This document shows, piece by piece, positions 46,686 through 59,493 of a stretch of DNA of 64,000 bases. Numbering within the stretch: the first letter of the stretch is position 1; every line of letters begins with the position of its first letter. Below the pieces are notes generated by a model. The model had not been told where the DNA came from, did not search any database, and saw only the letters and a program-made list of their open reading frames with translations. Both the position numbers and the translations under genes were made by a program. The stretch is from Meloidogyne chitwoodi (taxonomy: Eukaryota > Nematoda > Chromadorea > Rhabditida > Meloidogynidae): NCBI GenBank assembly GCA_015183035.1, contig JACZZP010000004.1:2418001-2482000 (forward strand). The letters run 5' to 3'.

Positions 46686-49146
46686 AAAATATATATTTAT
46701 ATATTTTTTAAGTTTGTAAAAATTATTTTGTTTTTTTTGTAAAGTTTAATAATTTTTTTTTTAATTTTGGGAGGTATTATATATATAAAAAATAATACTA
46801 AAAAAAAAGATAACAAATCTACTTAAAAAATATGTTTATTTTTATTATTTTTTTTAGAAATATTTAACTTCCCAAAATCACTTATATAATTATTTTGCGG
46901 GTTTTATTAATTAACTAATTTCGCTTTTTATTTTTTTTAAATATATATGTATATTTTTTTAAATTTATATATCAGATCATCATTTTTCTGCCCTTTTATA
47001 TACTTAATTTTTTTTCATATTTTGCAATATATTTTTTATTAAAGGATTGAACAATTATTTTAAATCTTATGTTTACAAACTTTACTTTTTTTACAAACTT
47101 AAATGTTTATACATTTGTTCAATCCTTTCTCTATTAATAATCTCACGGCTTCCTATATAATGCATTTTTATATATAAATATTTTAATTTTGGGAGTTGTG
47201 ATTTTGATTTTTAAAAATTGTATTTGGCTGCTTCACGAATTTACAATTACATTGTTTTTATATTATTTTGTTTTTGTTTCGTTTTATTTTATATTCAATT
47301 ATGAAATGATAAACATTTAAAACATTTTATTTTTTATAAAATATTTTACAATTTTGTAAATACTTTAAAAAATTTAAAATATTTTTACAATTATTTTAAA
47401 GCAATTGTAATATAAAACATTTACAATTTGTAAATGTTTTCAAGTTTTTAGAAAACATTTGCAATTTGTAAAAAAAAAGTTTAAATAAATATAAAGATTA
47501 TTTCAGGTTGATAATTATATTCTTTGTACTTTTAATTTTTTTCCAATCTTCAATCAATTTTTATATATTGTTGGTTGTTCTAGTAAGGTGTGCATAATTT
47601 ATGATGAAGGCAAAAAAGAAAAATAACCGGTTATTTGAAAAGACAATTCTCTCTCCTGCTGTGGCTTCTACATTTTTGGTATTATTTATTATGAGTTTTT
47701 GCTTAATGTTGGGGGGATCCGTTATAAAAATGAAGATAAAAATTGCCAATTTAGTAGGTATTTTTCGAATAATTTAAAAAATATATGAAAAATCTAAAAT
47801 ACCTAGCATAAAATATAAATAGGAATAATAAAAATTAAAAATCGGAAAAAAGACAAAATTTAGGATTGATGAGAGAGGATTAACTAAACAGCCAGATTGG
47901 CTATTTTTATTTTTTATTCACATCATTTGACGGTCATTTTAATGCGTAATAAATAATTCTAAAATGTTTATGTAATATATAAATTTAAGTTTTAATATTT
48001 TTTAAGAGTTTACAATTTGTTGTTTTTTTTTTAACTTTTCCGGAAACTTTACAGTTTATTTGTAAACATTTTACAATTATTTTAAAACTTTTTTCTATAT
48101 TTTTCCTGAAACTTTTTTTACAACTTATTTGTAAATATTTACAATAGTTTATTATCAAAAATTAATTTTTTTTTAGAATTTTATTTTATTTTTTTAAATT
48201 AGTTTTATTTTTCAGAATTTTCTTTTTTTGGTTACTACAAAAACTATAAAACAACTTCACATATATATACACAAATTTCGTCATCATCATCAGAGTAATA
48301 AAATAAAAATTAAATTAACTATAATTTAAATTCAATAAAAAAATAGAGAAGAGAAAAAAATAATTTTGTTGTCCGATTGAGAATTTGTCCCAATAAAGAA
48401 GAAAAAAAGGAAAAATAAGCAATCATTCAATTGGAAACTTTTTTATTTAAACTTGTCATTAAAACAAGAGGAAGTTAATGAAAAAATTTATAAAAAAGGT
48501 ATCAACTACTACAAGATAACCAGTTTTGGCCCAATAAAATATATTTTTTTTTTACTTTAAAAAAGAAGAAAATATAGAAAAATAATTGTGAGAGAAGCGA
48601 ATGAAGATGAAGAACTTATGAAAATGAAAGAAGATAAAGAAAAAAAAATAAAAATTAAAAAATAAAATTATTAAAGAAGCCAAACAATTAAAAATAAAAT
48701 TAAAAAAATATAAAATAAGACAAAAAAAGTAAGTACAAATTCGTGGTGGTCCCCGCCCATTTCACAATTTTTATATTTAATCTTTTTTTCTATTTAGTTG
48801 TCGCCCTAATGATGCTGTTCTTCTTCTCTTTGCCTTCTTTTATTTTTTTACGGCCGCTTTCATCAATTAAGGCCCGAACAACCGTTGTTACTGTTTTTAT
48901 AGGCCGGTCTGTTTTTAATTTTAAATATTATTTTGTTAATGCAACTTTAAGTAAAAATACAAAAAGGCGAAATTTTTAAATATTAATATTTTTTCTGATT
49001 TTTTAAAGTTGCAAATTCTGATTTTCAAGTTGTAATTTTTAATTGAACATTCTGATTTTTGTATTTTTTAATGAATTCTGATTTTTGTATTTTTAAACTT
49101 TTGAACTAAATTAGTATAAGAGATAGAGAGTATAATATAGTAAAAA
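46686..49146. other. Intergenic region, Asn/Gln-rich gene to PTR gene
   Basis: About 2.5 kb without a supported gene. Contains the inverted repeat at 47041-47128, a run of ACAATTTGTAAA-type repeats at about 47345-47480 and 48010-48150, and CTGATTTT repeats at 49000-49090. The open frames at 47561-47749 (-) and 48743-48979 (+) show no family signature. Confidence 0.5.
47041..47128. repeat. Small inverted repeat, 14-bp arms
   Basis: AAAGGATTGAACAA (47041-47054) is mirrored exactly by TTGTTCAATCCTTT (47115-47128). The interior is A/T-rich with TTTACAAACTT repeats. It has the size and form of a tiny MITE. Confidence 0.7.
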
Positions 49147-52100
49147 ATGTGCTGCAATATCTATAGTTTTTTTGACTCTACAAATGCATTTCTTGGTGAT
49201 TTTATTGCTCGTTATCCAGTTAGGCATATTTTTGCAAGTTTTGTCTTTTTGGCTACCTTCTCTTTGCATTTAATTAATATGGACATTGGTTAATTTTTTT
49301 TAATATTAATTTAATTATTTTTCTTCAAGAATATGATATTCGTGCATCATTTAGCCCTCAAAATTCAAAATCTATGAGGTTAATTTTTTAAATATAATTT
49401 TATTTTTGAAAAATAAATTTTTTTTAGAGAAGCATCAATATATAAAGAATTTTTTAATTTAACAACTTCTCCACAACGAGCGTAAATATTTAAAATTATT
49501 ATATAAATTTATTTTTAAGTTTTATTCTATTCAAAGCAAAAGATGGTGGCTCTATGTTGAGAAAAGAACATTTACGCGAAGTTTTACAACTTGATTCAGA
49601 ATTGGATTCTGTTCTGACTTTGAGGGATAGCAAAACTGGGTAATTATAACAATTTTCTCTGGTATTTTTATATCAGAATTTTTGTATTGTAAATTCTGAA
49701 TTTATTTTAAACATCAGAATTTTTATTTTAGTATGCGTGGCTGTGATCCTCTTTGTCGTTTAAATATGCCTTTTCATTTAATTGCTGTTAGTTTTTTTTT
49801 TAAATAATTTAATAATAATAATTCATTTTTTAAGCAAAATTTTATAAATAATTCTTCTTCTTCATCTTCTATTTTAAAATTGGATCATCCATTTTCTCAA
49901 TTTTTCGATTCTTCAATTTTTGTTGGTTCTAATTTATTTGGTGTTATTACTAACGGTTAATTTTATATATTTTTTGAAAAAAAATTATTTTATTTTAAAT
50001 CAGATGATATTTTATCCAAAACTTCATTAATAAATTTAACAAACAACAATAATAATTTAATAAAAAATAATACTAATATTATTTATGTTAAAACAATTAT
50101 TCTTTGGTATTTTAGTAGAGCAGATACTAAAGAAAATGTAAAACTTTTGAGAAATATTACTTTAAATTTATTTGAAGAATCACAAAGAGGAAAACGTTTA
50201 AAATATGTAAAATTTCAAATATTTGGTGATGAAATTGCTAATAGGTTTTTTTATTCTAATTTTTTTGTAAATATTTTTTTTTAAAGAGAAATGATTCGTG
50301 GTGCAATTCAGGTAAAAAAAAAATAAATAAAAAATCCAAAAATTGAAAAATTTTGTCTTTTTTTTTTAATTTTTAAAGGCTACAATATTAATGTCTATTG
50401 GTCTTTTACTTTTAATAATATTTGTTAGTTTTGTTGTTTATAAAAAAATGTGTTCTCTAGTCAAAATACCTGCAATTGGATTAATTATTTTAATTTCTAT
50501 ATTATGTCCTTTATTTTCAACAATTGCTGCTTTTGGGTTTTCTACTTGGATTGGAAATAGAATTTGTATTTTTAAAAAATTTTAATTATATATATATTTT
50601 TTTTTTAATTTTTTTAAAGATACTTTAATGTGTGTAACTCCTTTTTTAATTGCTGGTGTAGGTGTGGATGATGCGTAAGTATATTTAATTTTATTTTATT
50701 TTTTAAATTTATTTATTTTTTTTTAAGATTTATAATGCTACAATGTAGGTGTTTATTATTTTTTATTTTAAATTTTACTTAAGTTTAATAATTTTTTTTA
50801 TTTTAATTTTAAGCTTGGCAACAACATAAAAATATTAATTGTTTGAAACAAAGACTTTCTAAAGTATTAGGTATTTTTTAATTAAATTAAAAATAAATTA
50901 AATTAAAATTAATTTTTTTTAAGTTCATATTGGTCCCTCTATTACAATTACTTCGTTAACAAATACAATAGCTTTTGGAATTGGTTATTTCACTCCTGCC
51001 CCAACAATGAGTTTATTCTGTTTGTGTACTTCTGTAAGAAAAAATACTTTTATTTACAAGAACATTTTTTTGTATTTTCTAGATTGGTGTATTTATTGAT
51101 TATATACTTACATTTACGGTTAGTATTTTTTCTGTTTTTTAAAGATACAAATTCTGATTTTTAAAAATACAAATTCTTTTTTAAAAATACAAATTCTGAT
51201 TTTAAAATACAAATTCTGATTTAAAAATACAACTTTTGGATTAAAATTCTCAAAGATAAAATAAACTTTTTTTTAAAGTTGCTAGCACCAGTTTTGGTTC
51301 TTCTCTCTGCTTATTTTCCTATTAAACAAACAACAATATTAATACCTCAACAAGAATTTACTAATGAAAAACCTTTAATATCATTAATGCCTCAGCGTCA
51401 ATCTACTACTATTATTTCAACTTGTACATCTTTTAAATATGCAGAATTTATTCATTCAATTAAAGGACGTGTTTTAGCATTTTTATTAGCTATACTTCTT
51501 TATATTGCAGGGATTAGTGGAGTTTTAAGGTAATAAAAATTATTATTATTTTTAAATTATTTTTTATTTTTTTATAGGTTTAAATCTTCATTTGAACCAT
51601 CTAAAGCATTTCCTTCTGATTCACCTTTAGCACATTCATTGGACTCTGTAAGAGAAGTATTTGATGAATTTTTCCCTCTTTGTATTCTAGTCAATCGACC
51701 ACAAAATATTTCTAATCTGGAAGAAGTATTTTACAACTTAATATATTTTTTATTAAATATAAATTTTTTAAAGTATAATGCTTTTAACAATATGATTTCT
51801 GAATTGGAGGCTCTGCCTGAAAGTTGGGGCTCAAATCGAACACTTCTTTGGCTTAGATCTTATGAAGAATTTGATAGAAAAGTTGATAACTTTTGGAACT
51901 CAGTTGGTTTAGGTTCGAAAAGGAAATACAAAATAAATCTTGACAATCTTCCTTATTTTTTGCATAAACTGGGGAATCCACCGACAGTGAAGATGGAGAA
52001 AACTGAGTAATTCATTTTTATTTAATTGCATTTTAAAATTTTTACAATCTTAAAAACAATTTATCTCTATAAGTTTTTGAAAATAAACTACAAATAACTT

Positions 52101-53769
52101 TAAGCCATTTTTACAATTTGTAAATATTTCCGGAAATTAATAAACTTTTTTACAATTTGTAAAATTAAATATTTTCCGGAAATTAATTAGACTTTTCTAC
52201 AATTTGTAAAATTAAATATTTTCCGGAAATTAATTAGACTTTTTTACAATTTGTAAAATTTAGTATAACGTTAAAAATTACAATTTTAATTTAAATATTA
52301 TTTTTTGTAAATTGTAAAAATATTTAGAAATGATGACAATATACGCTTAAAAGCATTTCAATTTACCATTGTGACAAGAGGTATGACTGAGGTTTGTTTA
52401 TTTTATTAATTTTTTAACCGTTAATTTTAATCACTTACATTTCTAATGTTTTTTTTAATTAACAGTGGTGGAATCGTGCAGTTATGGAAGAAAAGGTTAG
52501 AACAATTCTTGAAAGATATGAATCACGTTTTAATGCATCAATTTATGACGCTGACTCGTAAAAATTAATTTTTAAATCAATTTTAATTTTTTTAAAATTC
52601 CACAGACCAATTCTTAATATGTTATTAACTGTTAAAACTGATTTAATTGGTTCAATTGCAGTTACTGTTATTTGTATGGTATTGATTTGCTCATTATTTA
52701 TTTCTCATACTGCTGGAGTTTGTGTTATTGGATTATGTATAAGTTCAATATGCTTCAGTTAGTTTTTAATAACTTTTAAAAAATTAATTTTAAATAAATT
52801 ATAGCACTTGTCGGAATATTAAGTTGGTGGGGAGCTGATCTAGACCCGGTAATCTCAAATTTATATTTTACATATTTTTAAACAAAATTTTTTTGAAAGA
52901 TTACAATGGTGGATGTGCTTTTAGCTACTGGTTTTAGTGTCGATTATACGGTAATTTTATTATTACATAATTATAAATAATTTTACAATTTCCGTAAATT
53001 TTAAAACTTTCCGGAAATTATTTAAGCTTTTTACAAGAGAATTTGTAAATTTTCCGGAAATTCTGAATAAGTTTTGTAAATTCTTAGTAAAACTTTTTTT
53101 TACAATTTTCTAAGCATTTGTAAAACTTTTTTTTACAATTTCTGAAAACATTTAAATTAATCTTTAAAATTATTTTTAGGCTCACATTGCTCATCAATAT
53201 TACACGAAAAAAGGAACAAGTATCGAGCGAATTGCACAAAGTTTTGATGGTTGGTATGAGGAAAAAGATTATTAATTTAAAAACAAATTAAAAAAAAAAT
53301 TTTTTTCTTCTAAAAACAGAAATGTGTCCTCCTATGTTGCAAGCAGGTTTTTTTTTAATATTTTATAATTTATTACAATTAATTTTTAGGTATTTCCACA
53401 GCTTTGTGTATGGTTCCACTTGTATTTTTGCCAACATATGCAATTGTATTTTTTTTAAATTAATTTTTTATTTTTTTATTTTTCTCGTTTAAGGTTGCAT
53501 TTGCAAAAACGGTATAAAAATAATATTAAGTTTAAAAAATAAAATTATATATTTTTTATCAGATTTTTTCCGTTGTCTCAATAGGATTATTACATGGATT
53601 ATTTTTTCTACCTGTTCTGCTTTGTGCTTTACCTGAATCAAAAAGAGAAGAAGAACAAACAAAAAAAACTACTAAATCATCAAAAATAATAAAATTAAAT
53701 TCAAAAGAAGTAGCTAATAATAATACTAAAGGTTTTATAGTTATAAATAGTGAAAAAGAAGGAATATAA
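49147..53769 (+). CDS. Patched-related (PTR) sterol-sensing-domain protein
   Basis: RND-type membrane protein related to Patched. Nematodes have a large PTR set involved in cuticle and membrane traffic (family knowledge). Seen: an N-terminal membrane segment (VRHIFASFVFLATFSLHLI) and a first lumenal loop with AFILFKAKDGGSMLRKEHL. The sterol-sensing block is ATILMSIGLLLLIIFVSFVVYK, IPAIGLIILISILCPLFSTIAAFG, LIAGVGVDDAFIMLQ, ITITSLTNTIAFGIGY and IGVFIDYILTFT. A second loop follows, then the C-terminal repeat with LIGSIAVTVICMVLICSLFI, MVDVLLATGFSVDYTAHIAH and IFSVVSIGLLHGLFFLPVLL. About 25 short exons, roughly 870 residues. GVDDA and SVDYTAH are the paired proton-relay sites of this family. ATG at 49147 precedes an N-terminus normal for PTR proteins. 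Which PTR paralogue this is cannot be told. Confidence 0.92.
51142..51236. repeat. Intronic AAATACAAATTCTGATTT tandem repeat
   Basis: Four to five imperfect copies of a roughly 20-base unit in one PTR intron. The same word, often inverted as AATCAGAATTT, recurs in introns at about 39121, 39660, 42750, 44690, 44770, 44845, 45310 and 55340. This is a dispersed intronic repeat family across neighbouring genes. Confidence 0.75.
52108..52260. repeat. 47-bp tandem repeat with TTTCCGGAAA core
   Basis: Two near-perfect 47-base units (52146-52192 and 52193-52239) are flanked by partial copies. Each has ACAATTTGTAAA followed by TATTTTCCGGAAATTAATTAG. Both words are palindromic. The array lies in an intron of the PTR gene. 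Confidence 0.8.
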
Positions 53770-54047
53770 AAAAGAGAAGGAAGAAGAAGAGGTTTTATTT
53801 TATATTTTTTTCCAGGGTAAAAAAATTAATCTTTTTTTTTTTAAAAAAAAAAGTTCAAACATAATATTTTATATATAATATTTTAAAAATTGTTTTTAAA
53901 AATCTAAATTTTTAATTATTATAAAAAAATATAAGAGATTCGAAATAAAATAAAAATATATTATTTTGGGAAGGCACAATAAAAAAGATATATTGGCAAA
54001 AGAAGAAATTAAAAATTGCACATTTTTAATAGTTAAATTATTTTTTA

Positions 54048-57000
54048 TTAATTATTATTTTGGTTGTGTTGAAATTCATTATTTAAAGGAGTTATTGTAA
54101 AAAGAAAAAGTTTTGCAAGTTGTGCCCTTGTTCCAAGAGATAATCGTCTTCTTCGTTCACAACGTTGTTTTTGTTCAATAGAAGAAGAAAAATAATATAA
54201 TCTTTTTTCAAAATTAGAACAATCACGTAAATGATATTTAATTCTTAATGAAGGTTCAATAGCACGAAAAATATGAATATTTGTTGATTGATTAATAAAA
54301 AGAGAATAAAGTGAATGAGCATTAGGATTATGAATACGTGCAAAAGCAAAATCAGAACTTTGAGAAAAAAAAAAAAGAAGAGAAAATATTTAAAAATTAA
54401 ATAAAAAAAAAAGAATACCCAAATAATGCTACTATTGGCCATTCATTATCATCATAATCTGAAGCAAATCTTCCTCTATCTTTATGAATAATAAATTCTT
54501 CTGCTTCTTTTGGTGTTAATCCAGTTACAATTTGATTAAATTCTGTAAATGCAATTGGGAAGAATATTTGAAAATGTTGAATAGCATTAAGACGAACACG
54601 ATCAAGAAAATCGGGTTGAAAATCAGCAAAAGGTGGAACAAGTAAAAAAAGGCTTTGTTGTCCAAAACGATCAACCTTTTTTTTATTAAAATATAATTAA
54701 TTTATTTAAATTTTTAAAATTAAACCGCTTCATCTAAAGCAGCTAATTCTATAGCTGTTTGATATTTTTGATCTGGTTTAAGAAGTAATAAAGCTGTTTC
54801 CATTGATCGACATCTATATTAGAATAAATAATATATTAAAAATACTATTTAATCTAACCTTTTTCTCATTTCTGACAAATTTTGACTTAACAATCTAAGA
54901 GGTAAAGCTTCAACATTTCTTGCTGCAATTAAAATACGTATTTGACGACCTTCAATTACTCCAGACATACAAATTGATAAAACTTTATGTAAAAAAGGAT
55001 GAAGACCATAAATTTGTGCTGGTGTTTCAACAGGAACTTGAAGAAAATAAAAAATTTATTATTTTTTTGGTTAGTTTTATATAAAATAAAAAACCTAAAA
55101 TAGCAATTTCTCTATCTTCTTTAACATAAGGAACCTTTAAAAAAAAAAAGAATTTTTAAAATTAAAAAAATAAATAAAACCTTGTCTAATAATTTTGTAG
55201 AATGTATAGGTCTAGTTATTTGTATACGTTCAATTAAATTATTATTACAATTTAAATCAATTAAATAATCAATTCCTCTATTGGGATTAAAACGCCTATA
55301 AATTTATTTTTTTAATATAAATTATAATTTGAAAGTTTTTATTAAATTCTGATTTTAAAAATTATTAAAACAGAATTTATTTTAATTATAAAACTTGAAT
55401 TGTAATTGTAAAAATAAAGTTTATTTTTTTTTTTACTTTTTTATTTTCAGGTTCATTTAAAACTTTGATTTTTTAAAGTTTATATATTTTATAACAACGA
55501 ATTAAAAAAAAACAACTTGTATCCTTCAATAAATGTTGCTTCACGTTTAAAGCATTTACTTGAGGTTAATGCTTCATTATAAACTTGAATCCATTCAATA
55601 TGTTCATTTTTACTTAAATTTGCCCAATTTTCTTCTGGATCGTTACTAAATCGTTTCCAATTTGAAGTGACTAATTCCCATACTGGGACTTAAATTTAAG
55701 AGGTATTTTTTATTTAAAAAAATTAAAAAAAGAAAACCTTGAAATCGATTTATTGGTTTTGTTACATCTTTTATACCTATAGGCCATCCTGTTTCTTCAA
55801 TTGAATAATATTTTTGTGTTTCTGTTTCTAATAATTTAATTGCTTCTTCAGTTTTAGTAAATTCAACATTTAAAAAATGTTTAGTTAAAGCAAATATATC
55901 CAATTCAGAAAGTAATGGAGATATGGTTAATGAATTATTAAAAAGAGAAAATTTGGAAAGATGTTCAATTTGATCTATTTTTCGGGTAATTAATATTTTT
56001 ATTAAATTAAAAGATTAAAGTAAAAAAACCATGTATAGAAGGAGAAAGACTTTCTTGATCATTAGAAGATACACGCCACCAATTATGTTTATAACCTTCA
56101 AATGTTGATTTACAATTAATATTAGCTGCTAAACGAATACAAGTTTCCAACGCAGAATCCTTTTTAAAAAATAATATTAAAAAAAAAAATATATATTTAA
56201 AAATAAACCTGTCCTCCATGTCCAGAAGAAGATGTTAAAGCTAATCCATTACATAAATGTCTTCCTTGAATAATTGAATTCATTGCTGATGAAGAAAAAA
56301 GAATTCCAGCTTCAAGAAGGCAATGACCTCCTTCTTCTCCATTATTATTATTATTTTCATCAATAATAAAATCTTCATTATTATTTTTTATTTTTTGATC
56401 ATTTTTATTCCAACCAAAAGCTATAGGGGAATTCCAAAGAATTGAATTTATTAATCTTTCTAATTCATAAATATTAACAAATGTAGTATCAGGTAAAAGT
56501 AAATACCAATTAGAAGGATTAAGAAGAGACTTAAATGAAGAAAAAAAATATTTTTTTTTTAATTAATCAAAAAAGATGATTATCATCAATACACTTAAAG
56601 GACACAGAACAACAAACATAAAATTAAAAAAAAAATAAATTATTGAAATCTCTAAACTTCAAGGTGTTTAATGAAGTAAAAAATAAAATTAAATATTTAC
56701 AATATTTGCAATTGCATTAAATAAAGAAACAGGATCAGAACGAATAATTATTGGTTGAGCATTTAAAAAATCAGAAGAAATTAATTGATGATTTAATAAT
56801 ATTTTTACAACAATTTTATTATTCTGAGAAGATAAATATTGATATAAAGGTAATGATGTTGTTGTTGTACGAGCCAAAAGAAGAATTAATAATTTTTGTT
56901 GAATACCCAATTCTGATGCTGCAAAACGAGGGCGATTCAACTTAAAAAAAATTTTAATTCTTTTTATTATTTTTTTTAAGATGAATCCTTTCATTGTGGT

Positions 57001-57261
57001 GTTCTACCTTTCCCCTCTTTTAAAGGTTATATATAAAAAATTAAATTTTTAAAAAAAAACCTTAGGTTGTTGTTGTTGATTATGTCCATTTTCTTCACGT
57101 TTTTGTTCCAAAATATTTCTTTTCCAATTTTCAGCTAATTGAATTCCTCCTCCATCTTTTTCTTCAATTCTCTTTTCATTAATATTTCCTCCAAAAAATA
57201 TCCAACTTAGAAAAAGTCCAAAAATAAAACCAAAGATAGAATTCCAACGACGAATACCCAT
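54048..57261 (-). CDS. mig-22: Chondroitin polymerizing factor (CHPF / MIG-22 type)
   Basis: Partner of chondroitin synthase in the Golgi, needed to build chondroitin chains (family knowledge). Seen: type II membrane anchor (SIFGFIFGLFLSWIFFGG) near the N-terminus, then LNRPRFAASELGIQQKLLIL (start of the first glycosyltransferase region), SNWYLLLPDTTFVNIYELERL, a C-terminal transferase region with LRLLSQNLSEMRKR and EAVDRFGQQSLFLLVPPFADF, then LDRVRLNAIQHFQIFFPIAF. The metal-binding Asp motifs of true synthases are absent: PDTTF and VPPFADF stand in their places, as in CHPF. About 11 exons; TAA at 54050-54048. A long T-run followed by CAG lies about 30 bases upstream of the ATG at 57261, and the Rogdi gene ends only 242 bases further upstream on the same strand. 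Confidence 0.86.
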
Positions 57262-57503
57262 AACTCCATAAGAGGGTTTTTTTTTTAACTGAAAAAAAAA
57301 AATTAGAGAAATTTTTATTAATTTTAAAATTCTGATTCAAAATTAAATAATAAAGTAAAAATATTTTAATAACAAAAAAAAAATATTTTTTTAAAAGTAA
57401 TTTAATTAAAAAAAAAAATTTATAGGTACTATGTATAAAAAATATAAATTTACAACAAAAATAAAAATTTATTATTTTTTAAGTCATTTTTTAAATTTAT
57501 TTT

Positions 57504-58653
57504 TTATTTCTTTATATCAATCAAAAGATTAAAATTAGCCAAAAAATCGTGTACAACAGCAAATGCATTATTAAGTTGTTGAATTAATTCTATTAATTTA
57601 GGCATTTGACATTCTGCTTGAAAAACCTTTTTAAAAAATTAAAAAAATAATTATTCAAAAAAAATTCTTTATTTTAACTGTAACTGTCTGAGTTCCTTCT
57701 TTTTGTGAAACTTGATAAGCAGCACAAACTAATTTAGCAGAAGATAAATAAAAAGATAAAAGGATGTCATGTGGTAAGGGAGGGACAAATGATTTTATTG
57801 GATGAAAATTACAAAGTTCCATTAAAGATTTCTTTTTTGGACTAAAAAAAAAAGAAAAGAAATCATTATTTTATTTTTTTAAATAAAAATAAACGTTGTT
57901 AAAGAAGATCGGGAAAGTTTTATATCATTTTTGACTGATTGAAAAATTTGAAGTAAAAGTTGATTTGTATCTAATCCTTTTTGTATTGCTTCTTGATATA
58001 TACGTTGTCCCTTTAAAAATTTAATTTTTTTAATTTTAATTAAAAAAAAAACTTTATATAAAGAACCCAATGCCCGAACAATTGTATTAGCAGCATCTTG
58101 AAGTTGTTGCTTAAAAAATATTTTTTAAATAAATTTTAGATTTTTTTAGACTTACTATCTTCCAATGAACATCTGGTTGTGCAGTTGCTCGATAAAAACC
58201 GGAAGCACTTTTTGCGTATTTTAGTGAAATCTAGGAAATAAGGATAAGTAATCGAAAATAATTTATTTAAAATTAAAAAAACCTCTGCTTGAACAACACT
58301 ATCATTACACAAAATAACTAAAGCAGAAAGATTGCTTTCTTGTGGAGGTACAACTTTAGAATTTAATTGAAAACGTTCAGTTGAAGGTTTTGCTCTAGGT
58401 TCTGCAGCTAATAATGGATCAGAGCATTTATGTTGGGCATTTAATTTACGACAACAATCAGCCAAAAGATAACGAAGCTTTTTTGGGAAAAATGAAAAAA
58501 GATATTTTTTATGAATTAAAGAAAAACCTGCTCAATAGTAGGCAAAGCTCTAGCTTTTTGAAACCATTCAGCTTCCAATTTTAAACGATTTTCCAAACAA
58601 TTAACTGATGAAGATTCTTCGGATGATGAATATTCTTCTTCTTCATTACTCAT
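57504..58653 (-). CDS. Rogdi-like protein
   Basis: Rogdi is part of the RAVE/Rabconnectin-type machinery that assembles V-ATPase (literature view of the family). Seen: after an acidic Ser/Glu start (MSNEEEEYSSSEESSS), a helical region EAEWFQKARALPTIEQKLRY, then LSALVILCNDSVVQAEISLKY, VHWKIVSLKQLQDAANTIVRAL, LLQIFQSVKNDIKLSRSSLTTP, FVPPLPHDILLSFYLSSAKL, and a C-terminal helix. The order and spacing, including PPLPxDxLxxxYxxxxKL, match Rogdi. About 6 exons, roughly 320 residues. ATG 58653 was chosen because the in-frame ATG at 58731 lies inside a fold-back element. The gene heads a possible two-gene transcription unit with CHPF downstream. Confidence 0.8.
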
Positions 58654-58693
58654 TTTTGAAGAAAAAGTATTTTTTGAATCAGCAAAAAAAGAA

Positions 58694-58837
58694 GAGATCT
58701 GTACATTTCGTCTACAGAAATTGCACGACATTTCGTCCTAACGGCAAAAAATCGTGGGCTCAGGTAAACGAAATGTAGTTTTTTTGCCGTAAAGGCGAAA
58801 TGTCGTGCAATTTCTGTTGACGAAATGTACAGATCTC
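58694..58837. mobile_element. 144-bp fold-back element upstream of Rogdi
   Basis: The arms GAGATCTGTACATTTCGTC... and its mirror at 58800-58837 pair for over 40 bases with one mismatch region (CTACAG / CTGTTG). The arms hold ACGAAATGTCGTGCAA-type words, and the short centre includes GGCAAAAAA / TTTTTTGCC. No coding capacity. It ends about 40 bases before the chosen Rogdi start and supplies an alternative in-frame ATG (58731). Confidence 0.88.
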
Positions 58838-59493
58838 AATAAAGAAGATTCTAGAGTATAATTTCCTCTAATCTAACAACATCGGTTTCTCTAACCTTTC
58901 AAGTCAGAGAACATTAAATTTTTCTCTGTTCTTCTAATTAACACTATTTCTCAATAACGTTATGCCAAGTTAAATTTAGCGGGAAAATACAAAACTAATG
59001 GTCAATCGATATTTTTTATCAGAGATGACAGTTATTTTTTCTACGCTGGAGGTACCTCCTTGATTTTACCCGTTTTTTTCACGTTTTTTATATGTATTTT
59101 ATGTGTTTCATTCGTGTCGTAAAATATACAACAAAAATTTATAAAAAATAATCCTTTTCTTTTACAAATATTTATTCTTTTAAATAAAACAATTTAAAGA
59201 TAGAGAAGCTTGTCCAAGAGAAAAAATATAACATCTTAAATATAGAAAAAAAGAAGGCGTATTTAAAAAGTACATAAATATAATCACCAAATATTTTTCA
59301 GAAAAAAGGGCGTATTTAACAATTAAAGTAGAGAAAAAATAAAAATACCAAAAAAAGAATTTAAAATCATCTTTTTTACAAAAAGATGATTAATGGAAAG
59401 AAAAATAAAAAATTAAAAAATGTCGCATTTAGCGACACTCCAGAATTGACAGAAAAAAATTTTAAGATAATTCAGAACAACAAAAAAATATGT
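58838..59493 (-). other. Region that should contain the 3' LTR of the BEL/Pao element
   Basis: Just past the stop codon of the retroelement frame on the minus strand. The inverted repeat TGTCGCATTTAGCGACA (59421-59437) could mark the outer end of an LTR beginning TGTCGC. An AATAAA follows in the minus-strand direction at about 59170. The 5' LTR lies outside the window, so the ends cannot be confirmed. A palindrome GGAGGTACCTCC is at 59048-59059. Confidence 0.4.

Noticed and set aside
47561..47749. Minus-strand frame with an apparent ITDPPNIKQKL segment
   Set aside because: Short, starts in a hydrophobic run and ends in intergenic repeats; no supporting exons.
48743..48979. 78-codon hydrophobic plus-strand frame upstream of the PTR gene
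   Set aside because: No match to PTR N-termini and no in-phase join to the first PTR exon.
52108..52260. CRISPR-like regular repeat
   Set aside because: Units abut with no unique spacers, and the context is a eukaryotic intron.
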